Shown: in pieces, positions 47,001-57,400 of the stretch
How positions within the stretch are numbered: the first letter of the stretch is position 1
Layout of the letters: the number at the start of each line of letters is the position of its first letter
From: Legionella gratiana
GTDB taxonomy: Bacteria > Pseudomonadota > Gammaproteobacteria > Legionellales > Legionellaceae
Assembly: GCF_001467695.1 (NCBI RefSeq)
Contig: NZ_LNYE01000006.1
Location: 1-64,000 of the forward strand
Reading direction: 5' to 3'
DNA length: 64,000 nucleotides
Program-made: the position numbers and the translations under genes
Notes under the pieces: model-generated
Database searches by the model: none
The model's input: the letters and a program-made list of their open reading frames with translations, nothing else
Told to the model about the DNA's origin: nothing

Positions 47001-50000
47001 CAGATCCGCTTCAACCACCAATTCAGACGCAGTAAAATAAGCAACTAAATTCTGCTCAAGTTCAATTACTACTGTTTGTTTTACCTGTGAGTGCAAGCGC
47101 AATACTGCTTCAATTTCAGCTAATTCAATACGGTGACCTCTGATTTTCACCTGAAAATCATTACGACCTATAAATGCCAACTCACCATTAGGCAACCATT
47201 TAGCCAGATCCCCAGTTTTGTATAAGCGATTATATAATGGATGCGTTATAAATTGTTTCGCAGTTAATTCAGGACGGTTTAAGTACCCCCGAGCCAAACA
47301 CGCTCCCCCAATATAAAGATCACCAATCGCTCCTACCGGCATTGGCGTTAAATAATCATCTAATACATAAACAGATTCATGATAAAGAGGCTTACCAATA
47401 CTCACTGTTGGTGCATTTTGCTTAGAATACGGTTCTCCCTTACCTACATCCCGCTGCTTGTCCGCAGGATCCAGAAATTCTGTAACATCATTGGATCCCG
47501 CGGACAAGCAGCGGGACGTAGGATGTGGGTTAGTTACCCTAGAATATAATTTTGCCGTGGACCAAATGGTCGTTTCAGTTGGCCCATAAACATTAATCAC
47601 CCTATGTGCTTTAGCTAATGATTTTGCTAATAACTCCGGAGCAAGTGCTTCACCGCCAATTAAAAATGTGATGGACTCGCAATACTGCAACGACTCTAAT
47701 TTTAACTCACACACACTAGGGGTCATTTGAATAAAATCAAAGGAACGACAATCTAATTTATTAAATAAGGGATTACCTAATTCTACTTTGCCTCCTGTTA
47801 CTAGAGGCAAACCGTATTCCAAACCAAAAATATCGAACACAAAATGGGTCATACTGTAGGTATTGAGTGGCTTCTGCTCCGAAAAATACTCGGCTTGCAT
47901 CGACAATAAAGTCTGTAAAAAAGCCCCATGCTCGATCATGGCTCCTTTGGGCTGTCCTGTAGTACCGGATGTATAAATAACATAAGCCAAATCATCAGGC
48001 TTTAGCGGCAAATGCAAATTGCTTGTCGCTTGTTGTGCTATCGCAAAAGAAGCAGCAGGATCATCTAAAATTACCGCCTGTGGAAATGTATGCCTTACTG
48101 CATCACACGTTAAAACAAGTTTAGTTTGACTGTCTTCCAATATGTGCTGCACACGTTGTGCAGGCATTGCTGGATCTATGGGCAGATAAGCACTACCTGC
48201 TTTGAGTATTGCCAATAACGCAATCATTAAATACTCATTTTTTTCCAAGCACAGTCCAATCAAACTGTCTTTTTCAAGAACGACCTGTTGCCGAATATAA
48301 TGTGCTAACTGATTGGCACGTTGATTTAATTCAGCATAACTAATCTGTGTCTGTTCATGAATCAAGGCTATTCGCTCAGGATACAAAGAAGCTTGCTCTT
48401 CAAAATAATCAATAAAAGTGCGCGATAAACCAGGAGCGCTAATTAGCTCAGGCAACCTCGATTTCACATAATTTAATTCACGCACACCTTGCAAAGGATT
48501 ATGAGCAATTTGCTCCAATAAATAATTCATAGTAGCCAATAATTGCGTCATCAATGAGGAATCAAATAATTCGCCCGCATAAGTAAGTTTAATCTTAAGC
48601 TGATTTTCTTCCTCATCTGCCGCAAGCGATAAAGGATAGTCACGCTTCTCAAAAGTACTTTGGATCTTAAAGGACAATTGCTTTTCTGGATTTTCTACCG
48701 CCAGATTAGGATAATTTCCATACATAAACAAGCAATCAAACAAGCGCTCGCCCTGACTTTGTAACTTAGCTAGACTCATCGCACTTCGTTGATTTATTTC
48801 ATTAGAAATTTCTTGCACACTACGAATTGCATCCAACACACTAAGATCGTCATGTTGGGTGTGATCCACAATCATCGGCAATGTATTAATGTACAAACCT
48901 ACAGAGTGTTCCACCTGATCAATAGGTATGTTTCTTCCTGAAACAATAGTACCTACTACTGTTTGTTTACCATTACCATAAATGCGCATTACTTTATGCC
49001 ACGCATAAAGAATAAGCGCATTGAAAGTGATACCCTGTTCTTGGCTCATCATTTTAATCTGTTTAAAGCGTTCTTTAGCAATGCAAATGGTCTGTTCTGA
49101 TTGATGAGTGATGTATTTGTAGTCGCTTAATTTAAGCTGTTTTTTACCCTCTTGCAGAAGATTACTTAAATCCGCTTTATGTTCTATTTGGGCCACATAC
49201 TGTAGCCAAAACGACTGATTTTCTAATTCTTGAACTTGTAAAAAATGTTGCGACTGCGCGTAAGCTGTATCTATCGTAAAATCAGTGCCTTCTTGATGGA
49301 GTAACTTCATATACATTTCATGTACAAATCCAAGTAATAAGGGACCGCTCCAGCCATCAATAATGGCATGATGTGCATTAAAGATACAGGTATAGTGTGT
49401 TGTCTCTTGCTTAATCAGCTGAATTCGAAACAAACTTCCTTGAGTCAGATCATATGCTTTTTGCCGGTCCTCTTCGATGAGCTGTTGTATTTTATGATCT
49501 TGGTTGTTTTTATCCTGACTCAAATCAACAAATTTCCAATGTAAATACCCTTTTTTATCGATAACTTGCACTAATTCTTCATCGATCAAAAAACGCAAAC
49601 GCAAACTAGGATAACGTTGTTGTGCGAAACCCCATGCGCGTTGCAGCAGATCAATGTTCAGCTCACGATCATAAGACCAGACAATTTGCATGCGATAAGC
49701 TTCATCTTTTTGTCCTTGTCTCATAAAATGATACATAAACCCCTGATGCAAACTATTCGCCAAATAAACTCCATCTAACTCTCGATCGCGCTGTAATTTA
49801 TCCAAGCAACGAGCACTCACGCAATGATGTATATCACTTAGCGTTAAAAAGCTACGCGCCAAAGAGTGTTGATGATCAAGAATCATCAAGAGTTGCTGCT
49901 TATAAACTAAAGCCAAACGATCGGTTACTTCTTGAGGCAACTGCGCCCGAAACATCATTCTTAAACGACCTTGATAAATCCCTCCAAAACAAGTGATGCA

Positions 50001-53000
50001 ATGTATTTCTTGATTCTCCGGATGCATGGCTTGTCCAGAAGACTCATCAACCACATGCCAAAATTCAGCCTGCTGCTCAAACTGTCCCAGATAATTAAAA
50101 CTAATCACGGGCATCTGAGCAGTGGCATAACCCAACAACGCGCCATAACCAATTCCTTTATTAGGAATTTGACGTACATTGTCTTTAATGTTCTTGATGC
50201 TCTGACCTATATCATCGCCCAATTCAAGACGAACCGGATACAAACTTGTAAACCAACCTACAGTTCGTGTCACATCAAGGGAAGCAGCGATGTCTTCGCG
50301 GCCATGTCCCTCCAAAGTCACATGATGTACACGCTCACCACTGAGGTCATTTAACGCATAAGCCAAGGCGGTGAGTAACAAATCATGAATTTGAGTGTGA
50401 TAGGCACCATTCGCCTCTCTTAATAAAGAGGACGTGAATTCCTCTGCCAATTCCAATTCAACATGGGTTACTGTTAATCCGACATCAAAAAACGTAGACA
50501 GGAAAGAACGATTTAAATCAGCAACCACTTCCTGCCAATAAGCACGTTCTTCTTCATGATGGTGAACATAATCCTCTAGGGCTCCAACCCATTGACGGTA
50601 GCTACTGCCTTTAACACCTAAAGGCTGCCCCTCATAAAGACGGTGTAAATCGTCAGCCAATATCCGCCAACTTACTGCATCAACCAGTAAATGATGCATG
50701 GCAATATAAATGCGACTGCTTCCATCCGCATAACCTGACAAATAGGCAAAACAATACAACGGTCCTGTTGCCCCATTAAATCCCGACTGCCACAAGGTCA
50801 GCTGCTCTTCTAATGCAGCCGCATCAAGACCGCTGACATCCAAGACCTGCAAATCTGAAAAGCTACTCTCTGCATCATAATATTGTTCTATCGCGCCATC
50901 ACCTTCGCGAAAGCGAAGACGAAATGCATCATGATGAGCCACCAATTTCTCCACGCAAGAACGCAAGCGTGCCACATCCAAAGCAGGGGTCTTAATTAAA
51001 AAAGATTGATTCCAATGCCAACTTTTTGCAAACGAATGCGCGAAAAACCAGCGTTGGATCGGTAATAATCCCACATCCCCTGTTAACAATCCTTGCTCGC
51101 CAGAAGCCAACTCCTTCAACTCGGGCTCACAACTTGCGGTCAACTTTTCATGCAAACGACGTATCGTGCGGCAGCTGAATAAATCCTTCACGCTTACTTG
51201 CAATTGCAAGCGTTGCCGTATCCGACTGATGAGCTGAATGCTGATGATGCTGTCTCCTCCTAAGCGGAAAAAATCATCATGTACACTCAATCCACCTTCT
51301 TTTATCCCTAATACCTCACTCCAGATAACACTCAATTGCTGCTCTAAGTCCGTGCTCGGTAATTCATAGTCTCTTCTTTGACCCTGTGTAGGCTCTGGAA
51401 GATTTTTTAAGTCCAACTTCCCGTTCGCTGTTAATGGAAAAGATGCTACATGCACTAATCGTGTTGGGACCATATAGTCCGGCAATCGACTTGCTAATTG
51501 CTCCAGCATCGCCTCTTCATCCTGTGCCGCTTCACTGACGTAATACCCAACTAAATACCCTTGGCCAGACTGCTTCTTTACCACCACCAAACTTTGTTTC
51601 ACCTGCGGACAAGCAAGCAATACTTGCTCAATCTCGCCTAACTCTATGCGATGACCGCGTATCTTCACTTGAAAATCGTTACGGCCATGATAAGCAATAG
51701 CTCCATCTGGAGATAAGCTCACTACATCTCCGGTTTTATACAAACGGCTGTTGTACTCTCGTGTTTTTTGCTCTGCTGATTGGAATGGATTAGCGACGAA
51801 ACGCTCCTTGGTCAATTCAGCACGATTTAAATAACCACGTGCCAAGCCTACTCCACCGATATAAAGCTCACCCAAAGCATAAAAAGGCAATGGATTCATG
51901 TGTTCATCTAAAACATAAGCGGTGGTGTTCTCTATAGGTTTACCAAGAACAATTTCGGAAATATTCTTATCGCTGCAATCAGCATATAACACATCAATGG
52001 ACGCTTCTGTCGGGCCATAAAGGTTATGGATCTCAGTATGTGGCAATAAGTTATGAACTTGTTTTACCTGAGCTAATTTAAGCGCTTCCCCGCTGCAAAA
52101 AATCATTTGCAAACTAGGAATGCTGCCCAGGCGTAACTCCAATGCATCCATAAATACGTTAAGCATAGATGGAACAAAATGTGCTCGGGTAATTTCTTCT
52201 TGGCGCATCAAATCATACAGATAATCAGTATCTTTATGCCCTTCAGGCTTGGCAAAAACCAAACAAGCACCATACCAATGCGCCCATAACAACTCCCAAA
52301 CAGAAACATCAAACACATAGGGTGTTTTTTGAATGATTTTATCCTGTTCGCTCAATGGATATTGTCGATTCATCCAATGAATGCGATTCACTACGCCGCG
52401 ATGTTCCAGCATTACCCCTTTAGGTTGTCCTGTAGTGCCTGAGGTATAAATAACATAGGCCAAATGCTCGCTAGTATGTTGCGGAGCAAGATTGTCACAA
52501 GATTGTTTTGCGAGTTGCTGAGCAAAACTCATTTCATCTACAGCATGAATGGGTACTGTTAAAAAAGACGCTAACCAGGACTGATGGCACTGATCGGTTA
52601 ACAACAAAGGAGTTTGAGTGTCTTGAATCAAATACTCGATTCGTGCTTGAGGAAAATCAGGAACAATAGGTACATAAGCAGCTCCAGCTTTTAATACCGC
52701 CAGGATGCTAATCATCATATATTCACTACGATCCAGACAAAGACAAACCATCGTATCTGGCTTTAAAGCATAGTGTTCACGTAAGAAATGAGCCAGTTGA
52801 TTTGCACGGTTATTTAATACTTGATAAGTGAGGCGATTCTGTTCATAAACAACAGCAAGATTTTCTGGAGTTCGTGCAACCTGCTCCTCAAAAAGCTGAT
52901 TGATGGTTTTTTGTTGTGGAAAATACGCTTCTGTGTGATTCAATTGGTGAACAATACGGTTCCATAAGCCTTCATCCAATAAATGAATAGAGGATATTTT

Positions 53001-54479
53001 TTGCAGCCCCGCGCCTACACCATATTTCGTTAATAAATGGGTAAAACTAGAAAATAAATAGTTGATAAATTCACTTTCGTAGCGCGTAGCAAGGTAAGTC
53101 ACTGTAAAGTAGATGCTGTCATCACCCTCTTTAGCGATAATCGATATACCAAATTTTTCATAACAATCAGGCAATAAAATAGGTTGTGCACATTCTGCAA
53201 CAACCGGATTCAACACTTGTTTAAAATTATGAAAAGTAAACAATACCTGCAGCAAAGAAGGTAAATCCTCATGGCTACGCTGTAAATGTTGTGCCAATAC
53301 ATTCAAATTTATCTGATGATGTGTATTCAGAAAAGAAATCGCCTCATGAATTTTTTGCGCATGATATAAAACTGTTTCCTCTTTTTTATATTCAGGAATT
53401 AAAGGGAGTGTATTAATAAACGGGCCAATAACCTGATTCATTTCCGGTAAGCGATTTGAAACAGTCAATGCAATCGGGAAGTTAGTTTGTCCACCTGAAT
53501 ACGTACTAAGTACTTGATACAGAGCCGTTAACAATAAAGAATACACACTGATTTCATGCTCAAGGGCTAACTGCTGCACCTGTTTATAAGTTTGTTTTTC
53601 CAATCTAAACTCATAAAACCCAGCACAATTATCTGTTAAGGCTGTGCGGCTTGCTAATAAATTCAGAGGCTCAGCCCCATCCAATTGTTGGGCTAATTGG
53701 TTAATTGCGTGCTGATAAGGCGCTGTATTTAAAGCATAATCTTGAAAACAAGTGTAATCAAAATAGTGAAACGTGCGTTCATCTTTATCTACGTATCCTT
53801 TACTTATTTTTTGATACTGATCCACGAGTTCATTGATCATTAAATCGGCAGAATAAGCATCGGATAACATATGATGATGGGTTAAATTAACTAAGTAATC
53901 CTGAGTGTCGCTAATTTGCATTAATTCCAAATGAATTAAAGGCTCATCATCTACAGCAAAAGCTCTTCGTCCTTTTTGCTCACAAACCACGGTTATTTGT
54001 GGTGCGCTAATACTGGATTCGTGAATCGTTAAACTATTTTCAGGGAGAATCTCATAACCAAATCCATCAACAACACGCATCCTTAAAATTGGGTTTCTGT
54101 TCACTAAGTGTTGAATTGCCTGCTTTAATACAGAGGGATTAGCATTTTTAAACAGCACAAACAAAGGAACGGTATAGGTAGCTTTTTGCTCATCCAAAGT
54201 AGTTTGTAAATACATTCCTTTTTGAATGGTTTGCAACACGTGCTTGTTTAATTGCTCGGGGATTTTATAAAAATTACAACGCTTAGCTTGTTCTTCTGAA
54301 TGAATGTCATTGTATTCCAACAAAAACAATAACTCAGTCTTATAGTTTTTTACCTGTTCTTTCAATTCTTGAGGAAAGCCAATACTTTTATCCACGCTAA
54401 ACGCTAAATTACCCTCATTATTTTTCCAGAGCAGAATACGATACTCTTGCAATTGGTATAACAAACGTGTTGCACTCAT
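44085..54479 (-). CDS. Hybrid NRPS/PKS: docking-C-A(Ser)-T-E-C-A(Gly)-T-KS-T-TE
   Basis: The protein has 3464 residues. TubC-like docking domain (1-60). C (about 85-510, HHxxxD as HHMLSDA near 200). A (about 525-1030), pocket D-V-W-H-F-S-L-I-D, read as Ser. T (FFRLGGDS, about 1073). E (about 1135-1560; HHLLVDAVSW, EGHGRE, GIGYGAL), giving D-Ser. C (about 1545-2010, HHAIIDGWS near 1705). A (about 2025-2545), pocket D-I-L-Q-L-G-V-I-W, read as Gly, with a 40-residue insertion near 2320-2346. T (about 2573). KS (about 2630-3060; Cys in TACSTS, His in EAHGTGT and NIGH). T (about 3137). TE (GGSSFGG, about 3272). There is no AT, KR or DH, so malonate must be loaded in trans. The ATG overlaps the NRPS 1 stop (TAATG). 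Order and specificities match the end of althiomycin assembly without the second Cys module. Confidence 0.9.
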   Translation of the reverse strand: MSATRLLYQLQEYRILLWKNNEGNLAFSVDKSIGFPQELKEQVKNYKTELLFLLEYNDIHSEEQAKRCNFYKIPEQLNKHVLQTIQKGMYLQTTLDEQKATYTVPLFVLFKNANPSVLKQAIQHLVNRNPILRMRVVDGFGYEILPENSLTIHESSISAPQITVVCEQKGRRAFAVDDEPLIHLELMQISDTQDYLVNLTHHHMLSDAYSADLMINELVDQYQKISKGYVDKDERTFHYFDYTCFQDYALNTAPYQHAINQLAQQLDGAEPLNLLASRTALTDNCAGFYEFRLEKQTYKQVQQLALEHEISVYSLLLTALYQVLSTYSGGQTNFPIALTVSNRLPEMNQVIGPFINTLPLIPEYKKEETVLYHAQKIHEAISFLNTHHQINLNVLAQHLQRSHEDLPSLLQVLFTFHNFKQVLNPVVAECAQPILLPDCYEKFGISIIAKEGDDSIYFTVTYLATRYESEFINYLFSSFTHLLTKYGVGAGLQKISSIHLLDEGLWNRIVHQLNHTEAYFPQQKTINQLFEEQVARTPENLAVVYEQNRLTYQVLNNRANQLAHFLREHYALKPDTMVCLCLDRSEYMMISILAVLKAGAAYVPIVPDFPQARIEYLIQDTQTPLLLTDQCHQSWLASFLTVPIHAVDEMSFAQQLAKQSCDNLAPQHTSEHLAYVIYTSGTTGQPKGVMLEHRGVVNRIHWMNRQYPLSEQDKIIQKTPYVFDVSVWELLWAHWYGACLVFAKPEGHKDTDYLYDLMRQEEITRAHFVPSMLNVFMDALELRLGSIPSLQMIFCSGEALKLAQVKQVHNLLPHTEIHNLYGPTEASIDVLYADCSDKNISEIVLGKPIENTTAYVLDEHMNPLPFYALGELYIGGVGLARGYLNRAELTKERFVANPFQSAEQKTREYNSRLYKTGDVVSLSPDGAIAYHGRNDFQVKIRGHRIELGEIEQVLLACPQVKQSLVVVKKQSGQGYLVGYYVSEAAQDEEAMLEQLASRLPDYMVPTRLVHVASFPLTANGKLDLKNLPEPTQGQRRDYELPSTDLEQQLSVIWSEVLGIKEGGLSVHDDFFRLGGDSIISIQLISRIRQRLQLQVSVKDLFSCRTIRRLHEKLTASCEPELKELASGEQGLLTGDVGLLPIQRWFFAHSFAKSWHWNQSFLIKTPALDVARLRSCVEKLVAHHDAFRLRFREGDGAIEQYYDAESSFSDLQVLDVSGLDAAALEEQLTLWQSGFNGATGPLYCFAYLSGYADGSSRIYIAMHHLLVDAVSWRILADDLHRLYEGQPLGVKGSSYRQWVGALEDYVHHHEEERAYWQEVVADLNRSFLSTFFDVGLTVTHVELELAEEFTSSLLREANGAYHTQIHDLLLTALAYALNDLSGERVHHVTLEGHGREDIAASLDVTRTVGWFTSLYPVRLELGDDIGQSIKNIKDNVRQIPNKGIGYGALLGYATAQMPVISFNYLGQFEQQAEFWHVVDESSGQAMHPENQEIHCITCFGGIYQGRLRMMFRAQLPQEVTDRLALVYKQQLLMILDHQHSLARSFLTLSDIHHCVSARCLDKLQRDRELDGVYLANSLHQGFMYHFMRQGQKDEAYRMQIVWSYDRELNIDLLQRAWGFAQQRYPSLRLRFLIDEELVQVIDKKGYLHWKFVDLSQDKNNQDHKIQQLIEEDRQKAYDLTQGSLFRIQLIKQETTHYTCIFNAHHAIIDGWSGPLLLGFVHEMYMKLLHQEGTDFTIDTAYAQSQHFLQVQELENQSFWLQYVAQIEHKADLSNLLQEGKKQLKLSDYKYITHQSEQTICIAKERFKQIKMMSQEQGITFNALILYAWHKVMRIYGNGKQTVVGTIVSGRNIPIDQVEHSVGLYINTLPMIVDHTQHDDLSVLDAIRSVQEISNEINQRSAMSLAKLQSQGERLFDCLFMYGNYPNLAVENPEKQLSFKIQSTFEKRDYPLSLAADEEENQLKIKLTYAGELFDSSLMTQLLATMNYLLEQIAHNPLQGVRELNYVKSRLPELISAPGLSRTFIDYFEEQASLYPERIALIHEQTQISYAELNQRANQLAHYIRQQVVLEKDSLIGLCLEKNEYLMIALLAILKAGSAYLPIDPAMPAQRVQHILEDSQTKLVLTCDAVRHTFPQAVILDDPAASFAIAQQATSNLHLPLKPDDLAYVIYTSGTTGQPKGAMIEHGAFLQTLLSMQAEYFSEQKPLNTYSMTHFVFDIFGLEYGLPLVTGGKVELGNPLFNKLDCRSFDFIQMTPSVCELKLESLQYCESITFLIGGEALAPELLAKSLAKAHRVINVYGPTETTIWSTAKLYSRVTNPHPTSRCLSAGSNDVTEFLDPADKQRDVGKGEPYSKQNAPTVSIGKPLYHESVYVLDDYLTPMPVGAIGDLYIGGACLARGYLNRPELTAKQFITHPLYNRLYKTGDLAKWLPNGELAFIGRNDFQVKIRGHRIELAEIEAVLRLHSQVKQTVVIELEQNLVAYFTASELVVEADLHAFLKEQLPDYMLPQSYMQLDQFPLTVNGKLDRKALPKPNLTRRTHYALPTTEQEKLLAALWEEVLGVSKVGVADNFFDLGGHSISLIKLFSKLPEAIKAQITVLDLFKFPSISTLLGHLAADKHSEEMGQKKILPSLKQDDIAIIGMAGRFPGADDLETFWSNLQSGKEGITYYSREELLEQGLDPSLVDHPNYVKAQCKLSDIKCFDAEFFGYTASEAEIMDPQHRLLMQCAWHALEDANYNPHHYAGDIGLFAGCGQNNYFSDHVLPNQTQDDLSRQFQLMIHQQANFLCTKIAYKLNLTGPAITVQTACSTSLVAVHQACLALNAGDCDIALAGGVSIGQLEKQGYLYQPGLIFSPDGKCRAFDAQAQGTFEGQGVGLVVLKPLSNALADEDFIYAVIKASAINNDGHQKIGFTAPSPQKQAQVIALAQQRAACPPDTISYIEAHGTGTALGDPIEMEGLTQVFNDSGLAPGSCALGSVKTNIGHLDVAAGIAGLIKTILCLYHKQLVPTLHYQSSNNKINFAGTPFYVNTVLKPWTRDDVPRRAGISSFGIGGTNAHLILEEAPAEAKQERESPILYPFAKTEYWLPAGRAAAVAQLPTQTNGVIVRDREHILSVLRSLWITLLGIESFKNNEDFFDLGGDSLVAVQLSAQLQRQLGVHLELMSLNRITIDGLLALIEKEQEKTAKARSPVVLIKAGKTQQNTIPLVLIHPIGGDVYFYRDLAKSLPENQTVYALRSPLLDGGAPCSSIESMAASYLHHLRQFGLQPPYILGGSSFGGAVAIEMAKQLDQSGQSIPLVALIDTPAYTNLPKLMSQEEILIYLMQHGLGNLQISGAELQAQKTLDQKIAFIANRAKDSELKELLSTEFLPRFLHTWQAHGQLLHQYQPKPYQGRVLFFAHTEIIDDFPSHQEKHWQKLVDGPFKHLMVPGTHITMNASPHVQVIADALVFELEQRYHSQEILVEVEA
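47443..47522. repeat. 80-bp palindromic element inserted in frame in the Gly adenylation domain
   Basis: Two 31-base arms (47443-47473 and 47492-47522) pair at 29 positions around an 18-base loop; each arm holds CCCGCTGCTTGTCCGC or its complement. The element encodes about 27 residues in frame, within a stretch 40 residues longer than the same loop of the first Gly adenylation domain, between the YGPTETTIWST and IGKP motifs. It resembles a mobile palindromic repeat tolerated inside a gene, like the palindromic elements of Rickettsia. Confidence 0.85.
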
Positions 54480-57400
54480 TAAATAACTCCCTCTTCACGT
54501 ACCTCTTCTTGTGCAGGAGAAAAATTCCTGGCAATGTCACGCAGTGTGCTGTATTGGTACAAATCAGTTAATTTCATATTCAGTTTTAATTCACGATTTA
54601 ATTGCCTTACTAATTGCATTGCCAGTAGCGAATTCCCCCCCAAAGCAAAAAAATTATCTACGCGACCAATTGAGCTAGGAGGTAAAGACAAAACTTTTGC
54701 CCAAATGCTCGCCATCTGCAATTCAAACTCTGTTTCTGGAGCTTGATATTCATGTTTTATAGTAATTTCGGGCAATTGATTTTTAGCTAATTTGCCATTA
54801 GCACTCAAAGGCAAAACATCCAATAAAGCATAGGCATGTGGCAACATATAATCAGGCAATGAGTGACTTAATTCTTGATTCATCAACTGCTGTAACGAAA
54901 TAAGAGGGGGCACACTTTCTGGCTTTTCTTGTTCTTGTGCATCAATACTTCCCAATACCATGGCATATAAAGCGCCTGTATAAGGAGTAAAGCCTAAGGT
55001 ACAACTACCAATATCATGTGCATATAAAGACTGGCTGATTGCTTGAAATGAGTAACCAGCCATGAGGTAGTTTTGCCAAGAATCTTCCCCCTCAGCAGTG
55101 ATCATCAATTGACTAGAACGCAACAGTTGGCCAAATTCACTGCTTTGCGTCAATATGGGAAAATCTCGTAAAGAAAGAACAGAGTTTTGCGCCTCATCTA
55201 TATAGCTTTGGTTCTGGTTAGATAAGTACTTTAAGCCCAGCGAAAAACATGGAAAAGAAGCTTTTTCCTGAGTCAACTTCACCTTGGCCAATAAGTGATT
55301 GTCACTATCCAAAACCTTATCCTCTATAGAAAGCGCATATGAAAAACCTTCTACTAAAAGAGAGGACAACATTAAGTACAGCATATGTCCGAGCTCAATA
55401 TAAGCTAGTTTTTTAGATAAATCAGCGTACAAGGGTTGAATTGCTGGCCAGTGCACTACAAAGTGAAACTCAATGTCTTGAGAGGAAAGTGCAAAGTCTG
55501 TAGCACATAAAGCTTGTTTTAGGGGGTGATAATAAAATACTCCTCGTTCCAAATCCTGTAATTTTTCAGGAATATTCACAAAACAACGCACGGCGTAGGA
55601 ACTACCGCCAGAAGGATATTGATATTTGGGTAATGCTCTATTGGTTACTTGCTGTCCAGCGATACGTGCCAAAACATGCATTAAGGACTGGAGATTAATC
55701 GAATCAAGATGATACTTACACTCGGTTTGCATCATCAGGCTGGAAGTACCTATTTGTTGCACTAAAGCACTATCAATTGGCGTGTCTATAAAATTCCGAT
55801 AACTTTTACGTCGATTAGGATGGGCGACTAAAATAGGTTGTGGTAGTTGATAAGAAATATGCTTGTTGGCAATTAAACCGCGTTGTTCTAATTTGAAAAG
55901 ATCTTTATCTAAGGAGCTCTTTTGCTTGCGGTTTTCTGGCAATAAATAAGCGACTAAATGCGTTTTTCCTTCCTGTTTTTGGAGGGTCACAACTGCCTTT
56001 TCCACACCATTTATCTGCTCTATTTTGGCAGTAATTTCATCCAACTCAACACGATATCCATTAATCTTGACTTGGAAGTCATTACGGCCACAAAACTCCA
56101 TATAACCGTCTTCATGCCAACGTCCCAAATCACCGGTACGATATAATTTACCTAATTGCGGATGGGTAAAAAACTGACGTTGGGTAATCGCTTCATCACC
56201 CCAGTAATTTAACGCAACACCCATGCCTCCTATGTGGATTTCGCCCATAACACCCACAGGACAATGCGCTCCATCTTGATTCAGCACATACATATGCTGA
56301 TTGGGCATGGCCATTCCATAAGGAATGCTACTCCAATTAGAGTCCACCTCCTCTATAGGATACCAAATCGACCAGATACTCCCTTCAGTCGCACCACCCA
56401 AACTCATTACCGTCGCCTCAGGACAACGTTCTTTGAGCTTCTTCGGCAGCGAAACCGGTATCCAATCGCCACTCAATAAAAACACACGTAAGGAAGGTAA
56501 CGCCTTTTCAGCCTCATCAACTAATAAACCCGCAAGTTGCGGAACCGTATTCCATATACTAATTTGATGAGCTTCAATTAAAGACAACCAATGCTTGGGC
56601 TCCTTGGTTTGCTCCTGCTCAGGAAACACAATGCAGCCACCGGCAAGCAACAACCCAAAAATATCATAGACCGACAAATCAAAACTTAATTCCGATAAGG
56701 CTAATACCTTATCCGCGCAGCCCACCCCAAAACGTTCATTCACCGCCTCAATCGTATTTAATGCACCGCGATGACTTATCGTCACACCTTTAGGCGTTCC
56801 TGTCGAACCCGAGGTAAAGATAACATACGCAACGTCATCGGCATGAACTGCAGGTCTGGCTGCACTAAAATCACCAGCCCTCTCCAATACGTCCTCGATA
56901 ATCAATACCTCATACTCGTTGACTAGTGAGGCATAAGTCTCTTCTTGGGATGCCATCTTTCGCGACAACAACACCAACTCAACTCCCCCTTGCTTTAATA
57001 CCTCATGCACACGTCCTAACGGCCAATCTACATGCAAGGGCAAATACCCATAGCCCGCTTTCATAATCGATAACGTCGCTACAACCTGGCTGTATCCCTT
57101 CTCACTCAGCACAGCAATTAAGCGGCCTTGATTCCCTGTCGCTAAAAGAGATGCCGCCAGTTGGTCGCTCGCTGTCCATAATTCACCATGGCTGTACTCC
57201 GACTTTTTACCTGAATCAACCACGGCGATTAACTCGGAACGTCCCCCCACTTCTAAAGAGCGCTCATAAGCACTTACCAATGTTTCTTCACTGAATGCCC
57301 GTGTATGCTGATTGGCCTCATTAATAAGTTGTGCGTGGAGTTTGGGTAAAACAGTAACGGGAAATACATCGCGTTCCCAATCGGTAAGCGCTAATGCTTC

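Noticed and set aside
49971-50354. Plus-strand open frames within the megasynthase region, such as 49971-50354 and 46510-46863
   Set aside because: They lie opposite conserved catalytic domains, have no family features and look like antisense shadows.
44085-54479. A second Cys/Cy module as in althiomycin
   Set aside because: Only two C-type domains (HHMLSDA and HHAIIDGWS) plus one E occur, and the two A pockets read Ser and Gly. No DxxxxDxxS motif is present in this protein.
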